Shown here: positions 6,097 to 10,596 of the stretch, one piece after another | Layout: every line of letters starts with the position of its first letter | How positions within the stretch are numbered: the stretch's first letter is position 1 | From: Armatimonadota bacterium | GTDB taxonomy: Bacteria; Armatimonadota; UBA5829 | Assembly: GCA_023398345.1 (NCBI GenBank) | Contig: JAEWSK010000217.1 | Span: 1 to 10,596 of the forward strand | Length of the DNA: 10,596 bases | Direction of reading: 5' to 3' | The notes under the pieces: model-generated | Databases searched by the model: none | What the model was told of the DNA's origin: nothing | Seen by the model: the letters and a program-made list of their open reading frames with translations, nothing else | Position numbers and translations under genes: made by a program

Positions 6097-7285
6097 AGCT
6101 GTCCTTCACGATGTGGTACATGCGTGCCTGCATGCCGTGTGTTTTTACTATACCGACTGCCTCGCTTTGGTCGAATGTCTTGGAATCGAAGCTGGCGAGG
6201 TCTTCGTTATATAGCGCATACTTGCTCGCGCGGCCTATCACCTGCGCGCTGCCTTTAAATAAGCGCATTGTGACCGTTCCGGTGACTCTCGGCTGAATCT
6301 CATTTATAAATGCCTCAAGATCGGCCTTGAACGGATCAAACCACAGCCCTTCGTAGGCAAGCTCGCCCCACTTTTGATCTACAAACACTTTAAAAGCGCG
6401 CTCCGCGCCGGTGCATACGAGCGCTTCGAGAGCCTGGTGTGCAGGTATTAGCAGTTTTGCCGCCGGGCACTCGTAGTTCTCTCGAACTTTGAGGCCCATT
6501 ATTCGGTCTTCCATAATATCTATTCGACCGACGCCGTTGTCCCCTGCAATCTTATGCGCTTCGAGGATAAGATCAAGCGGCTTTAGTCGCTTGCCGTTAA
6601 TTGCGACAGGAATGCCCTTATCGAATTCGATAGTGACTTCAGTCGGCGTATCGGACGCATCGGCAAAGCTCTTTGTCCAGTGGAATATCTCTTCCGGCGG
6701 AGCGTAGTTTGGCTCTTCGAGATGTCCGCCCTCGATGCTTCGGCCCCAGAGGTTCTCGTCTATCGACCAGATTTTGTCTTTGGACTGCCCTATCGGAATG
6801 CCCTTCTTTTCTGCGTATTCGATTTCCCAAGTCCGCGTCATAGTGTGTTCGCGCATCGGGGCGATAATTGGCGTGTCGGGCATAAATGTTCTCATAACGA
6901 ACTCGAATCTAAATTGATCGTTGCCCTTGCCGGTGCAACCGTGGCAAAATGCCTCCGCACCCACTTTTTTTGCGATTTCGACTGCTTTCATAGCAATCAG
7001 CGGCCGTGCAATCGACGTGCTGATCGGGTAGCCCTGGTAGTCGCCATTTGCCATTATAGAAGGGAAAACATAGTCAGTGACGAATTCTTCTCGCGCATCG
7101 ATGGAGTAATGCTCGGTACCGAGCATATGGGCCTTTTCTTCGGCCTGCTTAAGCTCACCGGCGGGCAGCCCCACATCGACGGTCACAGTCACGACATGAT
7201 CGAATCCGTAATCTTCTCGCATCATCGGAATACAGACGGACGTATCGAGTCCACCCGAATATACTAATAGAACTGTTTTCGGCAT
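6095..7285 (-). CDS. argG: Argininosuccinate synthase
   Basis: ArgG joins citrulline and aspartate in an ATP-dependent cytoplasmic reaction to form argininosuccinate. The 396 residues match the short (about 400) bacterial form. The N-terminal ATP pyrophosphatase loop is YSGGLDTS (9-16). GCTGKGNDQFRFE (116-128) is the conserved aspartate/citrulline-binding segment. SKDKIWSIDENLWGRSIEGG (168-187) is also characteristic. The ATG at 7285 is preceded by GGAGG (7297-7293) with a 7-nt spacer. The gene begins 22 bp after argF ends, so the two are surely cotranscribed. The TAA stop (6097-6095) lies inside the A/T run of the adjacent hairpin. Confidence 0.98.
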   Translation of the reverse strand: MPKTVLLVYSGGLDTSVCIPMMREDYGFDHVVTVTVDVGLPAGELKQAEEKAHMLGTEHYSIDAREEFVTDYVFPSIMANGDYQGYPISTSIARPLIAMKAVEIAKKVGAEAFCHGCTGKGNDQFRFEFVMRTFMPDTPIIAPMREHTMTRTWEIEYAEKKGIPIGQSKDKIWSIDENLWGRSIEGGHLEEPNYAPPEEIFHWTKSFADASDTPTEVTIEFDKGIPVAINGKRLKPLDLILEAHKIAGDNGVGRIDIMEDRIMGLKVRENYECPAAKLLIPAHQALEALVCTGAERAFKVFVDQKWGELAYEGLWFDPFKADLEAFINEIQPRVTGTVTMRLFKGSAQVIGRASKYALYNEDLASFDSKTFDQSEAVGIVKTHGMQARMYHIVKDS

Positions 7286-7307
7286 TTATATTCCTCCATT
7301 TATTTGG

Positions 7308-8702
7308 TTATCCTGCTAAAAGCACCATAACGGCCTTCTGCGCGTGCAGTCGATTTTCGGCTTCGTCGAATACAACCGACTGCGGCGAGTCTATAACATC
7401 GTCGGTTACTTCAGAGCCGCGGTGCGCGGGCAGGCAGTGTTCAAAAATCGCGTCGGGTTTTGCATGACCCATAAGAACCGCATTTACTTGGAACGACTGG
7501 AAAACCTTTGCTCGTTCGGCAGCCTCGGATTCCTGGCCCATACTGGCCCAAACGTCGGTTGCCACTATGTCTGCATCGGAAACGGCCTTAATTGGATCAT
7601 GTGTTATTTCGATATTTGAATTTGTCTCGGCTGCGCACTTTTGAGCAAGCTCGACTATATCGGGATTTGGATCGTATCCTTCCGGACAGCCGAGCGAAAA
7701 ATGCATCCCCATCTTTGCAGCAAGCAGCATCAGCGACTGCGACACGTTGTTGCCGTCGCCGACGAATGCAAACTTCAGATCTTCGAACTTGCCTTTGTGT
7801 TCGAGAATAGTATAAAAATCGGCCAGTGCCTGGCATGGGTGCTCAAGATCGCAAAGGCCGTTAATAACAGGGACTCTCGCATGTTTTGCAAGTTCGGTGA
7901 CGGTCGAGTGCGCAAACACTCGAGCCATTATAATATCAGCCATCCGGCCCAGCGTCTGTGCGACATCGCCGATCGACTCGCGCTTGCCGAGTTGTATATC
8001 TGCCGGTGCAAGATATATCCCGTGGCCTCCGAGTTGAAATATGCCAGTTTCAAATGATACCCGCGTCCGCAGCGACGGCTTTTCGAATATCATTCCAAGT
8101 GTTTTTCCTTCGAGAATTTTGCGCTGATCTGCCGCGCTGATTACTTTTGTCTTTAGCTTGCATGTCATATCAAAGAGCGCAACAAGCTGCTCTCTGCTAA
8201 GATCGGCGATGCCGAGCAAACTCTGACCGCCAAGACCGGCGTCGGCTGGAATCTTACCGGCTTTAAGCTGTACTTCTTTTATTGCCGTCATCGAAACGGT
8301 GTAATCTTTATTAACATGCTTGGCAAGTATCTTTGCCGCCATTCCTTCTCCTTCGCGAATCAGCCCCAGCATTATATGCTCAGTGCCAATAAAATCATTT
8401 TTTAGTTCCCGCGCGGAATCGAACGCTAAATCAATTACGCGTTTAGCTCGCGGGGTTAGCTGCATGTTACCGTCGAGCTTGCCTTCGGAGTTGGGTATCT
8501 CTCTGCCCAGTTCCGAGCGAATAGCCTGAATGTGCACATTCATCAATTTAAGCGCAAGGATTGCAGTGCTGTCTTCCTCCTCTGGGCGCATCAATCCGAG
8601 AAGAATGTGCTCGGTGCTGACGTGGTTTTCTCCGAGTTTGCTCGCCTCTTCCTGCGCGAGAAAGATCACTTTTTTTGCTTTTGCGGTAAACTTCTGCCAC
8701 AT
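7308..8702 (-). CDS. argF: Clp N-terminal domain fused to ornithine carbamoyltransferase
   Basis: A single uninterrupted frame encodes 464 residues from the ATG at 8702. Residues about 1-150 are two Clp repeats of ClpC type: KKVIFLAQEEASKLGENHVS with STEHILLGL, then LTPRAKRVIDLAF with GTEHIMLGLIREGEG. Residues about 160-464 are a full carbamoyltransferase of normal size (about 305). Its carbamoyl-phosphate loop is SLRTR (210-214); HPCQ is at 288-291, DVWASMGQE at 383-391 and HCLPAHRG at 422-429. The enzyme makes citrulline from ornithine and carbamoyl phosphate. No AAA+ module is present, so the Clp part cannot unfold proteins by itself; it would act as a binding or docking domain. A TTG at 8219-8217, preceded by GGCGGT, lies at the domain junction and might give free ArgF, but weakly. 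The gene sits between argD (65 bp) and argG (22 bp). Each domain is certain; the reason for the fusion is unknown. Confidence 0.95.
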   Translation of the reverse strand: MWQKFTAKAKKVIFLAQEEASKLGENHVSTEHILLGLMRPEEEDSTAILALKLMNVHIQAIRSELGREIPNSEGKLDGNMQLTPRAKRVIDLAFDSARELKNDFIGTEHIMLGLIREGEGMAAKILAKHVNKDYTVSMTAIKEVQLKAGKIPADAGLGGQSLLGIADLSREQLVALFDMTCKLKTKVISAADQRKILEGKTLGMIFEKPSLRTRVSFETGIFQLGGHGIYLAPADIQLGKRESIGDVAQTLGRMADIIMARVFAHSTVTELAKHARVPVINGLCDLEHPCQALADFYTILEHKGKFEDLKFAFVGDGNNVSQSLMLLAAKMGMHFSLGCPEGYDPNPDIVELAQKCAAETNSNIEITHDPIKAVSDADIVATDVWASMGQESEAAERAKVFQSFQVNAVLMGHAKPDAIFEHCLPAHRGSEVTDDVIDSPQSVVFDEAENRLHAQKAVMVLLAG

Positions 8703-8709
8703 GTCGCTG

Positions 8710-8714
8710 CCTCC
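8710..8714 (-). promoter_or_regulatory. GGAGG ribosome binding site setting the Clp-ArgF start
   Basis: On the minus strand GGAGG lies 7 nt before the ATG at 8702, exactly where the Clp domain begins. The frame also opens upstream to a TTG at 8759, which would add 19 residues unlike Clp proteins and has no such site. The placement argues that the Clp domain is translated as part of the enzyme. Confidence 0.75.
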
Positions 8715-8767
8715 AATTATAAATTGTGAAATAGTCGGCCAGTCCGCGCACATTCCCAATTCATAAC

Positions 8768-9946
8768 TTAAAATTCACAACTTATGATTCTTTCGAGTAT
8801 GCCGATTGCTTTATCCACAAGCTCTTTTGTTATTATAAGCGGCGGGACAAATCGCAATGTGCGCTCGCCGGTCGCATTGATGACCAATCCAAGCTCAAGC
8901 GACTTTGTCATCACTTGCTTTGCTATGGGCCTGTCGAGATCAGCTCCGATCATAAGCCCCATTCCGCGAACCTCAGTGACGCCGGGCAGCGTCTTCAATC
9001 GTTTTGCAAAGTATATGCCAACATCGCGCGAGTTTTCGACCCATCCGCCCTCGATAATTTCCGTCACCGCAGCGATTGCCGCCGCGCTTGCAAGCGGGTT
9101 GCCGCCAAAAGTAGATGCGTGGTCGCCAGGCTCGAACACATCTGCATATTTGCCTTTGGCAAGACACGCGCCTATAGGAAAACCGCCGCCCAGAGTTTTT
9201 GAAAGGGTCATTATATCAGGCGTAACATCGAAGTGCTGGAACCCAAACAGCTTGCCGGTTCTACCAAGGCCGGTCTGCACTTCGTCAAATATGAGCGCCG
9301 CGCCGAGAGAGTCGCAAAGTTTTCTCGCCGTCGCAAGAAATTCGCGTGTTGCGGGATGCACGCCGCTCTCGCCCTGCACCGGCTCCATCATAATTGCGCA
9401 TGTCTTCTCGCCCACTACGGCAGTTAGCGCATCAATGTCATTATACGGGACATACTTAAAGTCCGGTGCAAGTGGAGTAAACGATTTTTGATACTTGGGT
9501 TGGCCGGTAGCTGTTATTGCAGCGAGTGTGCGGCCATGAAAAGACTTCTCGGCAGTAATAATCTCGGTTTTTTCAGGATGGCCGGATATTTTTGCGGCTT
9601 TTCGCACGAGCTTGATAGCGGCTTCGTTTGCTTCGGCTCCTGAGTTGCAAAAGAAAGCCTTGCTCATACCAGATGCCTCGACCAGCAACTTTGCAAGCTC
9701 CGGCTGAGGCTGTGTGTAGAACAAGTTCGAGGTGTGCATGAGAATATTTGCCTGCTTGCAAATAGCCTCGACTACTGCCGGCGGGCAGTGTCCAAGGCCA
9801 TTGACGGCGATTCCGGCGAGAAAGTCTATATACTCTTTGCCTTCGGCGTCATAGACATAGCAGCCCTCGCCTTTTACAAAGACAACGGGAAACCTCCCGT
9901 AGGTGTGCATTACATATTGGTTGTCCAGTTCAATTGTATCGGTCAT
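8768..9946 (-). CDS. argD: Acetylornithine aminotransferase
   Basis: ArgD is a cytoplasmic class III PLP aminotransferase that converts N-acetylglutamate semialdehyde to N-acetylornithine with glutamate as amino donor; some members also act in lysine synthesis. The 392 residues are the normal length. NSGAEANEAAIKL (101-113) forms the PLP phosphate loop, FDEVQTGLGRTG (220-231) includes the cofactor aspartate, and TLSKTLGGGFPIGA (247-260) carries the Schiff-base Lys250. HASTFGGNPLA (276-286) is also typical. The ATG at 9946 follows a GGAAAGTGA tract. The gene begins 46 bp after argB ends and stops 65 bp before the Clp-ArgF start. Related ornithine or GABA aminotransferases are alternatives from motifs alone, but the arg context settles the call. 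Confidence 0.96.
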   Translation of the reverse strand: MTDTIELDNQYVMHTYGRFPVVFVKGEGCYVYDAEGKEYIDFLAGIAVNGLGHCPPAVVEAICKQANILMHTSNLFYTQPQPELAKLLVEASGMSKAFFCNSGAEANEAAIKLVRKAAKISGHPEKTEIITAEKSFHGRTLAAITATGQPKYQKSFTPLAPDFKYVPYNDIDALTAVVGEKTCAIMMEPVQGESGVHPATREFLATARKLCDSLGAALIFDEVQTGLGRTGKLFGFQHFDVTPDIMTLSKTLGGGFPIGACLAKGKYADVFEPGDHASTFGGNPLASAAAIAAVTEIIEGGWVENSRDVGIYFAKRLKTLPGVTEVRGMGLMIGADLDRPIAKQVMTKSLELGLVINATGERTLRFVPPLIITKELVDKAIGILERIISCEF

Positions 9947-9992
9947 TACTTTTCACTTTCCAAATTTATAATTCTTAGATCAATAATCGACA

Positions 9993-10596
9993 TCAGCGCA
10001 CTATCATTGTTCCGATGCCCGTGTCGGTAAATATTTCCATAAGCAGCGCATGCGGTTTTGTGCCGTCGATAATATGTGTGCGCGGCACGCCGCCTTCTAA
10101 GGCCCTAATGCACGCCTTCACCTTTGGGATCATGCCGGACCCGATTTTGCCGCTTGCGATCATCTTTTGCGCGTCAGACACGCAAAGTTCGGAAATTAGC
10201 GTCGAGTCGTCTCCGAATGTGCCATATATTCCAGTGACGTCGGTCATAGTAATGAGCTTTTCAGCCCCGACCGAGGCGGCAATCTCGCCTGCAATTGTGT
10301 CGGCGTTGAGATTAAGGCTGTGGCCGTCGGCATCATCCGTAACCGAACACACAACGGGAACATAGCCATGCTCCAGCATGTCTGTAAGAATCGCCGGATC
10401 TATCGAAGTTACCTCGCCTACGAATCCCAGATCCACATCGCCTTTTGTCTTTTTTGCAGCGATCAGCCCCGCATCTTTTCCGCTCAATCCAACTGCTTTT
10501 ACGCCCGCGCAGCCAAGCAGCGACACTATGCCTTTATTTGTCTTACCAGCCAGCACCATTTCGACAATTTCCATCGTCTCTGCATCGGTGACGCGC
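9993..10596 (-). CDS. argB: Acetylglutamate kinase (partial, C-terminal 200 residues)
   Basis: ArgB phosphorylates N-acetylglutamate with ATP, the second and often arginine-inhibited step of the pathway. The visible part begins RVTDAETMEIVEMVLAGK at the right edge and ends at TGA (9995-9993). About the first 90-100 residues lie outside the window. LNLNADTIAGEIAASVGAEK and the following TDVTGIYG are the conserved substrate and nucleotide segment, and GSGMIPKVKAC carries the phosphate-contacting lysine. The end, HALLMEIFTDTGIGTMI, is the family's C-terminus. The ATG at 10574 is an internal methionine, not the start, because the conserved RVTD segment continues upstream of it. Whether it has the N-terminal helix of arginine-sensitive kinases cannot be seen. 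Confidence 0.96.
   Translation of the reverse strand, partial: RVTDAETMEIVEMVLAGKTNKGIVSLLGCAGVKAVGLSGKDAGLIAAKKTKGDVDLGFVGEVTSIDPAILTDMLEHGYVPVVCSVTDDADGHSLNLNADTIAGEIAASVGAEKLITMTDVTGIYGTFGDDSTLISELCVSDAQKMIASGKIGSGMIPKVKACIRALEGGVPRTHIIDGTKPHALLMEIFTDTGIGTMIVR

Noticed and set aside
8703..8767. AT-rich CAATT-ATA-AATTG inverted repeat between argD and argF as an operator or ARG box.
   Set aside because: The arms are only 5 bp, the sequence is inside an operon next to the ribosome binding site, and similar AT-rich runs occur by chance, including within argH.
8784..9491. A 235-codon open frame on the plus strand across argD, and similar long frames at 6680-7267 (+), 2195-2683 (-) and 1699-2151 (-).
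   Set aside because: Each lies wholly opposite a gene with clear family motifs, has no family resemblance or ribosome binding site, and is explained by the codon bias of the real gene.
10574..10596. ATG at 10574 as the start of argB.
   Set aside because: The frame remains open to the window edge, and the residues before it (RVTDAET) match the conserved interior of acetylglutamate kinase.
1..10596. CRISPR arrays, tRNA or rRNA genes, complete insertion sequences, phage genes.
   Set aside because: I saw no regularly spaced repeats, no cloverleaf-type sequence, no transposase or integrase motifs and no phage proteins on either strand.

Overview
The window comes from a bacterial chromosome of roughly balanced base composition. 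It looks like a metagenomic or little-studied lineage. The clues are a three-GAF SpoIIE-type phosphatase paired with an RsbW-like kinase, the gene order argB-argD-argF-argG-argH, and a ClpC-like N-terminal domain. A phylum such as Armatimonadota, Chloroflexota or a relative would fit, but this is a weak inference, because no rRNA or other marker gene is present.

Layout, left to right. (1) Positions 1-1294, minus strand: the N-terminal 431 residues of an exported trypsin-fold protein followed by TPR repeats. The gene runs off the left edge, and all three catalytic-triad positions appear to be substituted. (2) Positions 1295-1753: a divergent intergenic region. It holds a near-consensus sigma70-type promoter for the rightward genes, a perfect 14-bp palindrome, and a possible small ORF just ahead of the leftward gene. 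(3) Positions 1754-4574, plus strand: a GAF-GAF-GAF-SpoIIE phosphatase and a small RsbW-like ATPase, the two enzymes of a partner-switching signalling module. No STAS antagonist or sigma factor is visible. (4) Positions 4578-10596, minus strand: an arginine biosynthesis cluster, in transcription order argB (partial), argD, argF, argG, argH. It meets the signalling genes tail to tail with only 3 bp between the stop codons.

The arginine genes cover N-acetylglutamate phosphorylation (ArgB), acetylornithine transamination (ArgD), carbamoylation of ornithine (ArgF), and the two steps from citrulline through argininosuccinate to arginine (ArgG, ArgH). ArgC, ArgJ and ArgA are not in the window, and the operon promoter must lie beyond position 10596. 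The 140-bp argG-argH gap is the only large break in the cluster and holds a 38-bp interrupted inverted repeat.

The standout feature is argF. Its reading frame encodes about 150 residues of a two-repeat Clp N-terminal domain, very like that of ClpC, fused in frame to a complete ornithine carbamoyltransferase. A strong ribosome binding site sits exactly at the Clp domain start. The residues matching those reported to bind phosphoarginine in Bacillus subtilis ClpC appear to be kept. This suggests either a link between arginine synthesis and Clp proteolysis or an arginine-type ligand-sensing domain on the enzyme.
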